Below are positions 24,796 to 34,240 of a DNA stretch of 64,000 nucleotides, piece by piece. Made by a program: the position numbers and the translations under genes. The notes beneath the pieces are model-generated. The model searched no databases. It was not told the DNA's origin and worked only from the letters and a program-made list of their open reading frames with translations. The DNA is taken from positions 186,001 through 250,000 of the forward strand of contig NZ_ATWL01000002.1 in assembly GCF_000421225.1 (NCBI RefSeq), read 5' to 3'. This DNA is from Ruania albidiflava DSM 18029. GTDB taxonomy: Bacteria > Actinomycetota > Actinomycetes > Actinomycetales > Beutenbergiaceae. The stretch's first letter is position 1; the number at the start of each line of letters is the position of its first letter.

Positions 24796-24856
24796 ATTTG
24801 AACCTGCGACCTTCCGCTCCCAAAGCGGACGCGCTACCAACCTGCGCCACATCCCG
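24780..24856 (-). tRNA. tRNA-Pro (TGG anticodon)
   Basis: A complete cloverleaf on the minus strand: acceptor CGGGATG/CATCCCG, D arm GGCGCAGGTTGGTAGCGC, anticodon arm TCCGC-TTTGGGA-GCGGA with anticodon TGG, T arm AGGTTCAAATCCT, discriminator A and an encoded CCA (24782-24780). It reads Pro codons CCA/CCG. A hairpin follows 11 bases downstream, and a truncated copy of its 3' end lies about 100 bases further on. Confidence 0.96.
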
Positions 24857-25007
24857 TGGACCCACGTGCCGGCAGTCCTGCCGGAGTGGGTCGAGACCGA
24901 GTGTAGAGCGTGCCGGCCGTCACCGTGACCACGGCGCCTCCGCCAGCGGCGCTCACCAGCCGATGCAGCGCCCACCCCCACGGACCCGGTAGGCTTGTCC
25001 CCGCCCC

Positions 25008-25081
25008 GCGGGTGTAGCTCAATGGTAGAGCCTCTGCCTTCCAAGCAGATGGTGCGGGTTCGATTCCCGTCACCCGCTCCA
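25008..25081 (+). tRNA. tRNA-Gly (TCC anticodon)
   Basis: A complete cloverleaf: acceptor GCGGGTG/CACCCGC, D arm with AATGGTAGAG, anticodon arm TCTGC-CTTCCAA-GCAGA with anticodon TCC, T arm CGGGTTCGATTCCCG, discriminator T and an encoded CCA (25079-25081). It reads Gly codons GGA/GGG. It is divergent from tRNA-Pro. Confidence 0.96.
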
Positions 25082-25100
25082 CTCCCCCCGATCGGTCCGC

Positions 25101-25973
25101 TCAGGAGCGGCCGAGCGCCGGGGCGACCAGCCACGGCGAGTCGGTGACGACAGCGGCCACTCCCATATCGACCAGGTCGGCCAGCTTGGTGATGTCGTTC
25201 ACCGTGTGCACCCAGACGCCTAGTCCGGCGTCCTCCGCCCAGCCGGCGATCTCCGGCGTGAGGTTCCGGTACCCGGTCTTGATGCCGGTGGCGTGGTCAG
25301 TAAGGGACTCCACCCAGTCCTGGTCCGGTACCTGATCGATGATGGGCCAGACGGGAACCTCCGGAGAATGGTTGTGGAAGGTGCGGGTGGCATCCGTGTC
25401 GAAGGAGGACACGATGACCAGGTCGTTCTGGACCAACGGGGCCCAGGCATCGGTCTGCAGGGCGTCGGCAACCGCCTGCTCGAGGCCTGGTGAGTTCTCC
25501 GGTGCCTTCAGCTCGATGTCCACACCCACCTCCGGTCCCACGGTGAGGGCAACGTCGTCGAGACTCGGTATCGACGTCCCAGCGAAGCCCTCGCCGAACG
25601 ACGATCCGGCGTCCAGCTGTTGTAGCTCCTCCCAGGTGAAGGATGTGATCGGGTCGTCTGTGCGCTCGGGAAACACCTCGTCCACGTCAGTCGTGCGGTC
25701 TGGAGTGTCATCGTGGAACAGGAACGGCACACCGTCGGCAGACAGCTGCACGTCGACCTCGACCATGTCGACACCGGACTCCACGGCCTGCTCGAAACCG
25801 GGGACCGTGTTCTCCGGCGCTTCGTCCATGGCGCCGCGGTGCCCGACGACCAGCACATCTGGGGCATCGACCATCGGGCTCTGCTCCGGTGACGTGCCGT
25901 CCGTTCCCTCCGTACCGCAGGCTGCGGTCAATGAGAGCAGCAGAGCGGCGGGCAACAGTCGTCTGAACTGCAT
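25101..25973 (-). CDS. Glycerophosphodiester phosphodiesterase, lipoprotein
   Basis: A 290-residue exported GDPD that hydrolyses deacylated phospholipids or teichoic-acid-like phosphodiesters to glycerol 3-phosphate plus alcohol. The N-terminus MQFRRLLPAALLLSLTAAC is a signal with lipobox LTAAC, so the mature protein is lipid-anchored outside. The GDPD core shows VVGHRGAMDEAPENTVPGFE (His, Arg, Glu of the active site) and MVEVDVQLSADGVPFLFHDDT. The ATG at 25973 is preferred because the longer reading frame would bury the signal peptide. It is a single gene between tRNA-Gly and tig. Confidence 0.9.
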   Translation of the reverse strand: MQFRRLLPAALLLSLTAACGTEGTDGTSPEQSPMVDAPDVLVVGHRGAMDEAPENTVPGFEQAVESGVDMVEVDVQLSADGVPFLFHDDTPDRTTDVDEVFPERTDDPITSFTWEELQQLDAGSSFGEGFAGTSIPSLDDVALTVGPEVGVDIELKAPENSPGLEQAVADALQTDAWAPLVQNDLVIVSSFDTDATRTFHNHSPEVPVWPIIDQVPDQDWVESLTDHATGIKTGYRNLTPEIAGWAEDAGLGVWVHTVNDITKLADLVDMGVAAVVTDSPWLVAPALGRS

Positions 25974-26238
25974 CGTTCTCCAGTCTCGGGATGGTGTGCG
26001 GACGCCGGTCGTAGGGCTGGCGTGAGAACCAAGGAGCCTAGCAATGTGCCGACGTGCAGCGTCGGCCAGGCCCGTGCAGGGATGCCGCCGCTGAGCCATG
26101 TTCCGGCCTGCCCGTGCGGCAGGTACGATGGGTCGAGCCGCTCGTTTCCGCATGCCCTCGCGCGTGCCCACGGGCAGGTACTAGACGTTTCCCGGGTCGC
26201 CCACGCCGGCCCACCAACCCACGAGTGGAGAGCACGTA

Positions 26239-27720
26239 GTGAAGAGCGCCGTCGAGAACCTCGAGCCCACCCGGGCGAAGCTGACCGTTGAGGTGCCTCT
26301 GGACGAACTGAAGCCGAGCGTGGACCACGCGTACTCCCACATCGCCTCGCAGATCAACGTCCCGGGCTTCCGCAAGGGCAAGGTGCCGCCCCGCATCATC
26401 GACCAGCGGGTCGGCAAGGGTGCGGTGATGGAGCACGCCATCAACGACGCGCTCCCCGAGCTCTACCGGCAGGCGGTCACCGAGTCCGATCTGCGTCCGC
26501 TGGGCCAGCCGAACATCGAGGTGACCGCAGTGCCCGGCATCAGCGAGGACGCCGAGGACCTGGTGTTCACTGCTGAGGTCGACGTCCGCCCCGACTTCAC
26601 CTTGCCCGAGCTCGGGGACATCACCCTCACCCTCGATGACCTCGACGTCACCGACGAGGATGTGGAGGAGCGGCTCACCTCGCTGCGCGAGCGCTACGCG
26701 ACACTCTCCAGCGTGGAGCGTGCCGCCGCCGACGGAGACTTCGTCACCATCGACCTGAAGGCTGCCATCGGCGAGGAGGAGATCGACTCTGTCTCCGGCG
26801 TCTCCTACCAGATCGGGTCGGGCAACATGCTGGACGGTCTGGACGAGGCGCTCACCGGGCTCAGCGCCAACGAGACCACTACCTTCACCGCCCCGCTGGC
26901 CGGCGGGGACCGGGCCGGCGAAGAAGCCGAGGTCACGGTGACCCCGACCGCCATCAAGGTGCAGGAGCTGCCCGAGGTGGACGACGAGTTCGCGCAGACC
27001 GCCTCCGAGTTCGACACCGTGGACGAGCTTCGCGAGGACCTGCGCAAGCAGGTGGGCGAGGCGAAGGAGAACAACCGTGCCGTCGCCGCCCGTGACCAGC
27101 TGCTCGACCGCCTGCTGGAGAGCACCGACTTCCCGTTGCCCGCCGGGGTCATCGAGACCGAGGTGCACCAGCACCTGGAGAACGAGGGCCGCCTGGAGGA
27201 CGACGAGCACCGTGCTGAGGTGACCGAGGAGACCACGAAGGCGCTCCGCCGTCAGCTGGTCCTGGACGCCCTCTCTGAACAGGTCACCGTGAACGTCGGG
27301 CAGGACGAGCTGCTGGAGTTCCTGGTCCGCACTGCCCAGCAGTACGGCCAGGAGCCGAGCGAGTTCATCCAGCAGATCAGCCAGAACGGGCAGATCTCGA
27401 TGTTCGTCGCCGAGCTGACCCGGAACAAGGCGCTCGCGGTCGCGCTGCGCCAGGTGTCCGTGGTGGACTCCTCCGGCACCGAGATCGACCTGAGTGCCTA
27501 CATCGGTTCGGACGAGGAGGACGCCGCGCAGGCGGCTGCGCAGGCCGCTGAGGCTGCTGGCGCCGACACCGAACAGGTCGTCGTCGAGGACGTCAGCGCG
27601 GAGAGTGCCAACTCCGGCGAGTCCGCCGATTCTGCCGACAGTGCCGACTCCGGCGACAGCGCGGAGAGTGCCGACTCCGCGCCGAGCGCCGACAGCGCTG
27701 AGGACGCCAACAAGGCCTGA
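26239..27720 (+). CDS. tig: Trigger factor chaperone (peptidyl-prolyl isomerase)
   Basis: A 493-residue ribosome-bound chaperone. The N-terminal domain has the ribosome-docking loop GFRKGKVP at about residues 43-50, the FKBP-type domain spans about 155-245, and the helical SurA-like domain follows. From about residue 430 the tail turns very acidic and ends in about forty residues of repeated Ser-Ala-Asp/Asp-Ser units, longer than in E. coli but a known tendency in actinobacteria. The GTG at 26239 is used. It precedes clpP1-clpP2 and clpX in the classical tig-clp order; a hairpin separates it from clpP1. Confidence 0.96.
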   Translation: MKSAVENLEPTRAKLTVEVPLDELKPSVDHAYSHIASQINVPGFRKGKVPPRIIDQRVGKGAVMEHAINDALPELYRQAVTESDLRPLGQPNIEVTAVPGISEDAEDLVFTAEVDVRPDFTLPELGDITLTLDDLDVTDEDVEERLTSLRERYATLSSVERAAADGDFVTIDLKAAIGEEEIDSVSGVSYQIGSGNMLDGLDEALTGLSANETTTFTAPLAGGDRAGEEAEVTVTPTAIKVQELPEVDDEFAQTASEFDTVDELREDLRKQVGEAKENNRAVAARDQLLDRLLESTDFPLPAGVIETEVHQHLENEGRLEDDEHRAEVTEETTKALRRQLVLDALSEQVTVNVGQDELLEFLVRTAQQYGQEPSEFIQQISQNGQISMFVAELTRNKALAVALRQVSVVDSSGTEIDLSAYIGSDEEDAAQAAAQAAEAAGADTEQVVVEDVSAESANSGESADSADSADSGDSAESADSAPSADSAEDANKA

Positions 27721-27736
27721 GCCACGACGTACCGCA

Positions 27737-27769
27737 GGAGCCCTCGTCCCCAGCCGGGGCGGGGGCTCC
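27737..27769 (+). terminator. Hairpin terminator after tig
   Basis: Outer arms GGAGCC (27737-27742) and GGCTCC (27764-27769) extend inward through a G/C-rich stem to a loop near 27752. There is no T run. It likely separates tig from the clpP1 transcript. Confidence 0.6.
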
Positions 27770-27900
27770 CGGCGCCTCAGCACCCGCGATGGCTGCGCCA
27801 TCAGCGAAACCGGCGAGACGCAGGCAGATACCCGCAAGGTGCGGCGTTAGTGTCAGTCGCAGGATCACATCAGGACCACCCGACGATCAGGAGCACACAC

Positions 27901-28524
27901 GTGAGTGAGTTTCCGCAGTCCGCCGCCGGCGATACCGAACGTTTCGCCCTCGGGGACCACATCTACAACCGGCTGCTCAAGGAGCGCATCATCTGGCTCG
28001 GTTCCGAGGTGCGTGATGAGAACGCGAACCAGATCTGCGCCCAGATGTTGCTGCTGGCCGCCGAGGACCCGGACCGGGACATCTGGCTCTACATCAACTC
28101 CCCGGGCGGATCGGTGACTGCCGGGATGGCGATCTACGACACCATGCAGTACGTGGCCCCGGACGTGGCCACGGTCGCGATGGGCATGGCTGCCTCGATG
28201 GGGCAGTTCCTGCTCGCCTCCGGCACCAAGGGCAAGCGTTATGCCACCCCGCACGCCCGGGTGATGATGCACCAGCCTTCCGGCGGCATCGGTGGCACCG
28301 CGTCCGACATCCGGATCAACGCCGAGCTCATCCTGCACATGAAGAAGACGATGGCTGAGCTGACCGCTGAGCAGACCGGCCGCAGCGTGGAGGAGATCAA
28401 CCGCGACGCCGACCGGGACCGCTGGTTCACCGCCCAGGAAGCACTCGAGTACGGCTTCATCGACCACGTGGTCACCGAGTCCTCCGCCGTCTCCGGTGGC
28501 GGCGGCACCACCAACAAGTCCTGA
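27901..28524 (+). CDS. clpP1: ATP-dependent Clp protease proteolytic subunit 1
   Basis: A 207-residue serine protease subunit. Ser99 lies in [15 protein letters not shown], His124 in [12 protein letters not shown] and the Asp in [20 protein letters not shown], so the triad is complete. With ClpP2 it forms the essential mixed barrel of actinobacteria that works with ClpX or ClpC. The GTG at 27901 is preceded by AGGAG. It is followed 29 bases later by clpP2. The actinobacterial activator ClgR usually binds upstream; I could not identify a clear site. Confidence 0.95.
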   Translation: MSEFPQSAAGDTERFALGDHIYNRLLKERIIWLGSEVRDENANQICAQMLLLAAEDPDRDIWLYINSPGGSVTAGMAIYDTMQYVAPDVATVAMGMAASMGQFLLASGTKGKRYATPHARVMMHQPSGGIGGTASDIRINAELILHMKKTMAELTAEQTGRSVEEINRDADRDRWFTAQEALEYGFIDHVVTESSAVSGGGGTTNKS

Positions 28525-28553
28525 CCGCCGCGAACCGAAGAGGAGCTTCAACC

Positions 28554-29225
28554 GTGAACTTTAACCCCCAAGCGTTCGGTGGCCGGGCCGGCATGGACCC
28601 CTCGGCACGGTACGTGCTGCCGCAGTTCGAGGAGCGCACCCCGTACGGCTTCAAGCGCCAGGACCCCTACACCAAGCTGTTCGAGGACCGGATCATCTTC
28701 CTCGGTGTGCAGGTGGACGACGCCTCCGCCGACGACATCATGGCCCAGCTGCTGGTGCTGGAGAGCCAGGACCCGGACCAGGACATCATCCTGTACATCA
28801 ACTCCCCGGGTGGGTCCTTCACGGCGATGACCGCGATCTACGACACGATGCAGTACATCCGCCCCCAGATCCAGACGGTCTGCCTCGGCCAGGCCGCCTC
28901 GGCCGCGGCGGTGCTGCTGGCCGCCGGGTCGCCGGGCAAGCGGCTCGCGCTGCCCAATGCCCGCGTGCTGATCCACCAGCCGTCCCTGGAGGGCGGCTAC
29001 GCCCAGGCGTCGGACATCGAGATCCACGCCAACGAGGTGATGCGGATGCGGGAGTGGTTGGAGACCACGATCGCCCGGCACAGCTCGACCAAGCTGGAGC
29101 AGGTCCGCCAGGACATCGAGCGAGACAAGATCCTGTCGGCCGAGCAGGCCAAGGACTACGGTCTGGTCGACCAGGTGCTGGAGAGCCGCAAGACACCGCC
29201 GGCCGAGCTGCCCAAGGGATCCTGA
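28554..29225 (+). CDS. clpP2: ATP-dependent Clp protease proteolytic subunit 2
   Basis: A 223-residue partner of ClpP1 with the longer N-terminus typical of ClpP2 (about residues 1-35, probably processed). The Ser is in [15 protein letters not shown] (Ser116), the His in [11 protein letters not shown] and the Asp in [20 protein letters not shown]. The ATG at 28554 has AGAGGAG upstream. A near-perfect hairpin follows the gene, so clpX is transcribed at least partly from its own promoter. Confidence 0.95.
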   Translation: MNFNPQAFGGRAGMDPSARYVLPQFEERTPYGFKRQDPYTKLFEDRIIFLGVQVDDASADDIMAQLLVLESQDPDQDIILYINSPGGSFTAMTAIYDTMQYIRPQIQTVCLGQAASAAAVLLAAGSPGKRLALPNARVLIHQPSLEGGYAQASDIEIHANEVMRMREWLETTIARHSSTKLEQVRQDIERDKILSAEQAKDYGLVDQVLESRKTPPAELPKGS

Positions 29226-29235
29226 CACCGGGGGG

Positions 29236-29272
29236 CGCGGGGACGGTCCGCCGAGAGCGGTCCGCCCCCGCG
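29236..29272 (+). terminator. Hairpin terminator after clpP2
   Basis: Sixteen-base arms, CGCGGGGACGGTCCGC and GCGGTCCGCCCCCGCG with two mismatches, flank a 5-base loop. It separates clpP1-clpP2 from clpX. The 200 bases from here to clpX hold no gene. Confidence 0.65.
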
Positions 29273-29472
29273 ACCCCGACCGACCGCCGAAGTGCGACAC
29301 GCGGCGAACGGGTCGATATCCCCGTCGCCTGCGACGTATCGTTGACGATGGTGCACACGGGCGCACCGGTAGGAGAGCCCGCACTAATTCCAGTGGTCGC
29401 CCCGGCCCGGATGGCGCAGAATGACCAGACGGCCACGTTGTCCAGGGCACGACGGCAGAGAGGTGAGAAGAG

Positions 29473-30756
29473 ATGGCGCGAGTGGGTGAAGGCGCCGATC
29501 TGCTCAAGTGCTCCTTCTGTGGCAAGAGCCAGAAGCAGGTCGTCAAGCTCATCGCAGGACCGGGTGTGTACATCTGCGACGAGTGCATCGACCTGTGCAA
29601 CGAGATCATCGAAGAGGAGCTGGCCGAGGCGAACGAGCTGGGCCTGGTGGACCTGCCCAAGCCTCGGGAGATCTTCGAGTTCCTCGAGGAGTACATCATC
29701 GGCCAGGACCCCGCGAAGCGGTCCCTGGCGGTCGCCGTCTACAACCACTACAAGCGGGTGCAGGCCGGTCCGGCCGCCGCGTCCACCACCGGCGAGGACG
29801 CCGACGTGGAGCTGGCGAAGTCGAACATCCTGCTGATCGGGCCCACCGGGTGCGGCAAGACCTACCTGGCGCAGACGCTGGCGAGGATGCTGAACGTCCC
29901 GTTCGCGATCGCTGACGCCACGGCGCTGACCGAGGCCGGTTATGTCGGTGAGGATGTGGAGAACATCCTGCTCAAGCTCATCCAGGCTGCGGACTTCGAC
30001 GTGAAGAAGGCCGAGACCGGGATCATCTACATCGACGAGATCGACAAGATCGCGCGGAAGAGCGAGAACCCGTCGATCACCAGGGACGTCTCCGGCGAGG
30101 GGGTGCAGCAGGCGCTGCTGAAGATCCTCGAGGGGACGCAGGCTTCAGTGCCACCACAGGGCGGCCGCAAGCACCCGCACCAGGAGTTCATCACGATCGA
30201 CACCACGAACGTGCTGTTCATCGTTGCGGGCGCGTTCGCAGGGCTGGACGAGATCATCTCCTCACGGTCGGGTCGGCGCGGGATCGGGTTCGGTGCGCCG
30301 CTGAAGGAGGCCGAGCAGGAGGACGTCATCGAGGACGTCATGCCCGAGGATCTGCTGAAGTTCGGGCTGATCCCGGAGTTCATCGGGCGGCTGCCCGTGC
30401 TGACGACGGTCTCGCCCCTGGATGCTCCGGCACTGATACGTATCCTCACCGAGCCGAAGAACGCGCTGATCAAGCAGTACCAGCGGATGTTCGAGATCGA
30501 CGGCGTGGAGCTGGAGTTCAGCGACGACGCGGTCGAAGCGGTGGCCGACCAGGCCATCTTGCGTGGCACCGGAGCCCGTGGGCTGCGGGCGATCATGGAG
30601 GAGGTGCTCCAACCGGTGATGTTCGACGTGCCCAGCCGCGAGGACATCGCACGGGTGGTGATCACCCGCGACGTGGTGCTGGAGAACGTGAACCCGACGC
30701 TCGTTCCGCGGGAAGCTCCCCGCAGCAAGCGGACCCCGCGAGAGAAGAGCGCCTGA
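29473..30756 (+). CDS. clpX: ATP-dependent Clp protease ATP-binding subunit ClpX
   Basis: A 427-residue AAA+ unfoldase that feeds proteins to ClpP. The N-terminal zinc domain has Cys13-x2-Cys16 and CDECIDLC; Walker A is GPTGCGKT, Walker [12 protein letters not shown], and the ClpP-docking IGF loop is present in [11 protein letters not shown]. The sensor/arginine regions EFIGRLPV and GARGLRAI complete the module. The ATG at 29473 follows AGAGGTGAGAAG. It is likely also the machine degrading the PopR-like protein with its C-terminal Ala-Ala. Confidence 0.97.
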   Translation: MARVGEGADLLKCSFCGKSQKQVVKLIAGPGVYICDECIDLCNEIIEEELAEANELGLVDLPKPREIFEFLEEYIIGQDPAKRSLAVAVYNHYKRVQAGPAAASTTGEDADVELAKSNILLIGPTGCGKTYLAQTLARMLNVPFAIADATALTEAGYVGEDVENILLKLIQAADFDVKKAETGIIYIDEIDKIARKSENPSITRDVSGEGVQQALLKILEGTQASVPPQGGRKHPHQEFITIDTTNVLFIVAGAFAGLDEIISSRSGRRGIGFGAPLKEAEQEDVIEDVMPEDLLKFGLIPEFIGRLPVLTTVSPLDAPALIRILTEPKNALIKQYQRMFEIDGVELEFSDDAVEAVADQAILRGTGARGLRAIMEEVLQPVMFDVPSREDIARVVITRDVVLENVNPTLVPREAPRSKRTPREKSA

Positions 30757-30833
30757 TCCTCAGGTAGCGGCGAGCGACCCGCTGCGGCAGGCTGGGAGGG
30801 ACCAAGCACCCGATCAGGAAGCGATGGTCTGCC

Positions 30834-32024
30834 GTGCACGTTTTCGTCCCACCACTGCCGGCCCAGGCGCCGGTGCTGACTGTGATCCTGGACGCGACCT
30901 CCAACCCCGACAACCGCGACAACACGGTCCTGAGCAGGTGGGCCGACCTGCGTCGTACGCTCACCCCAGAAGGGGTCGACGGCGTTCCGGCAGCGGACTG
31001 CGATGCCGTCACCGAGGCGCTGGGCGTCCCCGTCTACGTCCACGGACCGTACGGGCGGGTCGTCGTCGCTGCGGGCGGTGAGGTGGTCCTCGACCGGCTC
31101 CTGCCCGAGGCGCCAGGGGCGGACCGGGCAGTCGTCTCCGACCGCCCGCACGCCTTCGCCCTGGCCCGCGCAGCTGACGCCACTGTGCGTTACCTGATGC
31201 TCAGCGTGGACCGTGCCGGGGCCGACGTCGCCCTGTACGACGCACCGGCAGGGCTCACCGGCCAGCTGGAGGAGGAGCGCACCATCGAAGGCGGCCACGA
31301 CGTGCTCTCCAAACCGAACTTGGGCCCGCTCGGGCACAAGCGCATCGACAACCGCGCGGAGGACTCCTGGGAGCGCAACGCCGAGGCCGTCGCTGGCGAG
31401 GTGGAGCGTATCTGCCGCGAACGACGCCCCGAGCTGGTGCTGATCACCGGCGACCTGCGCGCTGTGCACCTGGTGCTGGACGAGCTCAGCCGCCCGGTGC
31501 GTGAGCTGGTGGTGGAGATCTCCGGTGGCGGCCGCGCCGGGGGCGTGAACACCCGGGCGCTGCACGAGCAGGTCGCGGCCCAGCTGAACGAGCTGCGCGA
31601 GCGCCGCAGGGCAACGACGGTGGACCGGTACCAGCAAGAGGCGGGCCGGGACGGAGCTGCTGTGTCCGGGGCAGAAGCCGTGCTCGATGTGCTCCGCAAG
31701 GGTCAGGTGGCGGACCTGCTGATCTCCCCGGACGTGGCCGGCCCGCCCAGCCGGTTGGCGCGCAAGATGTTGTGGATCGGTCCCGGTGCGCTGGAGGTGG
31801 CAGCCACTGCCGAAGAGCTGCACGGTCTGGGGGTCAGCAACCCCGACGAGGTGCGTGCTGACCTGGCGATCGGGCGCGCGGTGCTGGAGCAGGACGCCGG
31901 CATCACCGTGGCGGAGGAGATGGACGCTGTGGCGGACGGCGTGGGAGCGCTGCTGCGCTGGCACGATCCGGCGACGCCCGGTGAGCATGCGCTGGCCGGC
32001 AGTGCAGACACCCGCCGCGTGTAA
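30834..32024 (+). CDS. Rv2629/Vms1-like release-factor-fold protein
   Basis: A 396-residue protein of the bacterial Rv2629 (BaeRF/Vms1-related) family. These have an eRF1-like fold and are proposed to release peptides from stalled ribosomal complexes. Visible features are the central [19 protein letters not shown] strand-helix region, the [16 protein letters not shown] loop and a C-terminal domain with [41 protein letters not shown]. The GTG at 30834 is used, and a different-frame ATG ten bases upstream is ignored. It may be a hibernation or stress factor; no neighbour clarifies this. Confidence 0.72.
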   Translation: MHVFVPPLPAQAPVLTVILDATSNPDNRDNTVLSRWADLRRTLTPEGVDGVPAADCDAVTEALGVPVYVHGPYGRVVVAAGGEVVLDRLLPEAPGADRAVVSDRPHAFALARAADATVRYLMLSVDRAGADVALYDAPAGLTGQLEEERTIEGGHDVLSKPNLGPLGHKRIDNRAEDSWERNAEAVAGEVERICRERRPELVLITGDLRAVHLVLDELSRPVRELVVEISGGGRAGGVNTRALHEQVAAQLNELRERRRATTVDRYQQEAGRDGAAVSGAEAVLDVLRKGQVADLLISPDVAGPPSRLARKMLWIGPGALEVAATAEELHGLGVSNPDEVRADLAIGRAVLEQDAGITVAEEMDAVADGVGALLRWHDPATPGEHALAGSADTRRV

Positions 32025-32079
32025 GCACGATCGCGCCACCAGCCGGCGGACAGCAGCCAGCGCTGCCGCGGTCCTCACC

Positions 32080-32085
32080 TAGGAT
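32080..32085 (+). promoter_or_regulatory. Leaderless promoter -10 box of the chorismate mutase gene
   Basis: TAGGAT lies 6 bases before the ATG at 32092. Confidence 0.5.
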
Positions 32086-32091
32086 CTCCCC

Positions 32092-32409
32092 ATGACTGAC
32101 GGAACCGACCGCGGCCTGCCTGACGAGCTGCTCCGCATCCGGGGCAGCATCGACAACATCGACGCCGCACTCATCCACCTGCTGGCCGAGCGGTTCAAGT
32201 GCACCCAGGCGGTCGGTCGGCTGAAGGCGCGGGAAGGGCTGCCGCCCTCAGACCCTGGCCGTGAGGAGCGGCAGATCGCACGTCTGCGCGCGTTGGCCGA
32301 GGAGTCCGGGCTGGATCCGGTGTTCGCGGAGAAGTTCCTCGCCTTCATCGTTGCCGAGGTGATCCGGCACCACGAGGACATCGCTGCCAACGGTCCTCAG
32401 TCGCGCTGA
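32092..32409 (+). CDS. Chorismate mutase, AroQ class
   Basis: A 105-residue all-helical chorismate mutase converting chorismate to prephenate for Phe and Tyr synthesis in the cytoplasm. LLRIRGSIDNIDAALIHLLAERFKCTQAVGRLKAREGLPPSDPGREERQI matches the actinobacterial AroQ-delta type, with active-site Arg, Lys and Arg. There is no signal peptide, and the size equals that of the mycobacterial intracellular enzyme, which is boosted by binding DAHP synthase. It is transcribed alone from a leaderless promoter. Confidence 0.92.
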   Translation: MTDGTDRGLPDELLRIRGSIDNIDAALIHLLAERFKCTQAVGRLKAREGLPPSDPGREERQIARLRALAEESGLDPVFAEKFLAFIVAEVIRHHEDIAANGPQSR

Positions 32410-32472
32410 ACCAGGGCCTGGACAGGCCGAGGCCCCCGCACGGCTCACCGGGCAGGGTCCGGGGCGGAGCAG

Positions 32473-33981
32473 CTAGGACGGTGGTGGTTCGCGAAGCGCC
32501 GTCCGCGGTCCGTGGCCGCACACCTGCCCAAGGTCCGGTACGCGAAACGTCCCTCGAGAGTCCACCAGCGAGGTGGCACCACCCGGAGAGTGCCAGAGGT
32601 AGGTGCCCGGTGTGACCATCACGTAGGACCAGCCCGCGTGGGTCTTGGCGCGATGGTGCCGTCGGCACAGCGGAGCCAGGTTGCAGCCGCAGGTCGGGCC
32701 GCCCTCCTCCCAGGGCACGATGTGGTCCAGGTCCGCGCGGTCGGCGCGCCGGGTGCACCAGGGGAACACGCACTGGGGCTCGCGCACGGTCACCTGCTGG
32801 CGCACCCGCGCTGGGATCTCGTAGGACTCGGTGGGGTGGTGACCAGCCAGGTCGATCACCGGCTGGACGCTCACTCGGGCACCAGGAGCACCGCACCAGG
32901 AACGGATCTGCTCGGCAGAGACCGGTGACCTCGTGTTCTCGCAGCGGCCGATCGCACCGGCAAGCGACCCAGCTCCGATCGCGTCCGAGGAGAGGTGCAG
33001 GACCAGCCGGACCGGTCGGCCGCCGCCGGCAGCAGCGGCCGACGGCGGTTCCCCGCCGGTCGTGCCCTCTGCCTCGAGCCCGCTCGATGCCGGCGGCGCA
33101 ACGTCCTGGTGGACAGCTGGTCCGGTGATCGGCAGGGCGAGCTCGTCCCGGGCGATCTCGCCGAGCGCCAGTGCTCGGCGCACGTCACGGCTCTCCTTAG
33201 ACCCGCACGCGGCGAGCTGCTCGGCTCGTGCTGCCACCGCTGCCTCGAGGTCCAGCGCGTCCGGTAGGTCCAGCACCCCGTCCACGGCCACCACCCCGGC
33301 CGTGCTGGTGTGGCTGCCAGCTTCTGGGTCGCGGCAGTGGATGTCGAAGTGTCGGTCGTCAGCGGCGGTCCGACGGCGCTCTGCTGCCGCCTCCGGATCG
33401 AACCGGTCCAGAGCGGCATCAATGACACGGCGCAGCTGAGTACCGGAGCAGGATCCGATCACCGCCGCCAGCTGGGCATCCACCCAGGCGGCCCCTTCGG
33501 CCGGAAGGCAGGTGGTGGCACGAGCCACTTCGCGGGCACGCCACAGACGCACCTCACCATGGCGGACCCGGTCCCACAGGCGGGGCAGCCGGAAGCCCAG
33601 CTCGACCACCTCGCCCACGTATCCGCGGGCACCGTCCAGCGACATGGACAGGCTGCTGGCCAGCGCACAGAACGCCAGGTCGGACACCAGCGGCGCACCG
33701 GGTCCGGCGAGCCGCATCGGAGAGTCAAGACCCGGCAGCGCCGGTCGTACGACCGGCTCGTCGAGCTCGATGACCTGGTCGAGCAGTGTGCCGTCCTGGC
33801 CCACCAGGCGCGCCGGAAGCCGGTGCCCGTCGGCCCACTCGGTCACCAGCCGTGCAGACTCGACCTCCCAGGCGGTGGTGGCGTCGCGTGCTGCGCGGAG
33901 CGAGGTCAGCACGCCCTCGCACGCGCCACGGCGCATCTGCGGCGCCGGGGCCGCAGGTACCGGGAGAGCTGAGGTGGTCAT
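32473..33981 (-). CDS. HNH endonuclease-domain protein (DUF222 / 13E12 family)
   Basis: A 502-residue protein with an N-terminal DUF222 region (about 30-330) and a C-terminal HNH nuclease motif, CVFPWCTRRADRADLDHIVPWEEGGPTCGCNLAPLCRRHHRAKTHAGW, with the His-Asn-His signature and four zinc-type cysteines. The family is highly repeated in actinobacterial genomes (13E12 repeat proteins in mycobacteria) and behaves like a mobile or selfish gene family; the function is unproven. The ATG at 33981 is chosen from the conserved beginning. A linker of about 25 residues near 320-350 is rich in Ala and Gly. Confidence 0.88.
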   Translation of the reverse strand: MTTSALPVPAAPAPQMRRGACEGVLTSLRAARDATTAWEVESARLVTEWADGHRLPARLVGQDGTLLDQVIELDEPVVRPALPGLDSPMRLAGPGAPLVSDLAFCALASSLSMSLDGARGYVGEVVELGFRLPRLWDRVRHGEVRLWRAREVARATTCLPAEGAAWVDAQLAAVIGSCSGTQLRRVIDAALDRFDPEAAAERRRTAADDRHFDIHCRDPEAGSHTSTAGVVAVDGVLDLPDALDLEAAVAARAEQLAACGSKESRDVRRALALGEIARDELALPITGPAVHQDVAPPASSGLEAEGTTGGEPPSAAAAGGGRPVRLVLHLSSDAIGAGSLAGAIGRCENTRSPVSAEQIRSWCGAPGARVSVQPVIDLAGHHPTESYEIPARVRQQVTVREPQCVFPWCTRRADRADLDHIVPWEEGGPTCGCNLAPLCRRHHRAKTHAGWSYVMVTPGTYLWHSPGGATSLVDSRGTFRVPDLGQVCGHGPRTALREPPPS

Positions 33982-34076
33982 AGTGCTACTCAACCATCGA
34001 CCACTGACATCGGGACTCGGGCTGCTGGGGGTTGTGGACACCGTGGCACCGGCGCGGTGAGCGCCGCCCGGCCGAT

Positions 34077-34148
34077 GCGACCCGAGACGGCCCGAACCGC
34101 CAGGCCCATGCGACACGAGACGGCCCGAACCGCCAGGCCCATGCGACC
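34077..34148. repeat. Short tandem repeat, 33-base unit
   Basis: The unit beginning GCGACACGAGACGGCCCGAA occurs at 34077-34109 and 34110-34142 with one mismatch, and a third copy starts at 34143 before breaking off. It fills the gap between the HNH gene and fgd. The unit contains no clear hairpin. Confidence 0.75.
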
Positions 34149-34240
34149 GAGCCGGAGTCTCATCCCGGCGACCCGCCTACGGCGGCGAGCTGTCGCCGTC
34201 GGGCGTTAGATTGGCCGTACCCAACCTCTTGGAGTGACAC

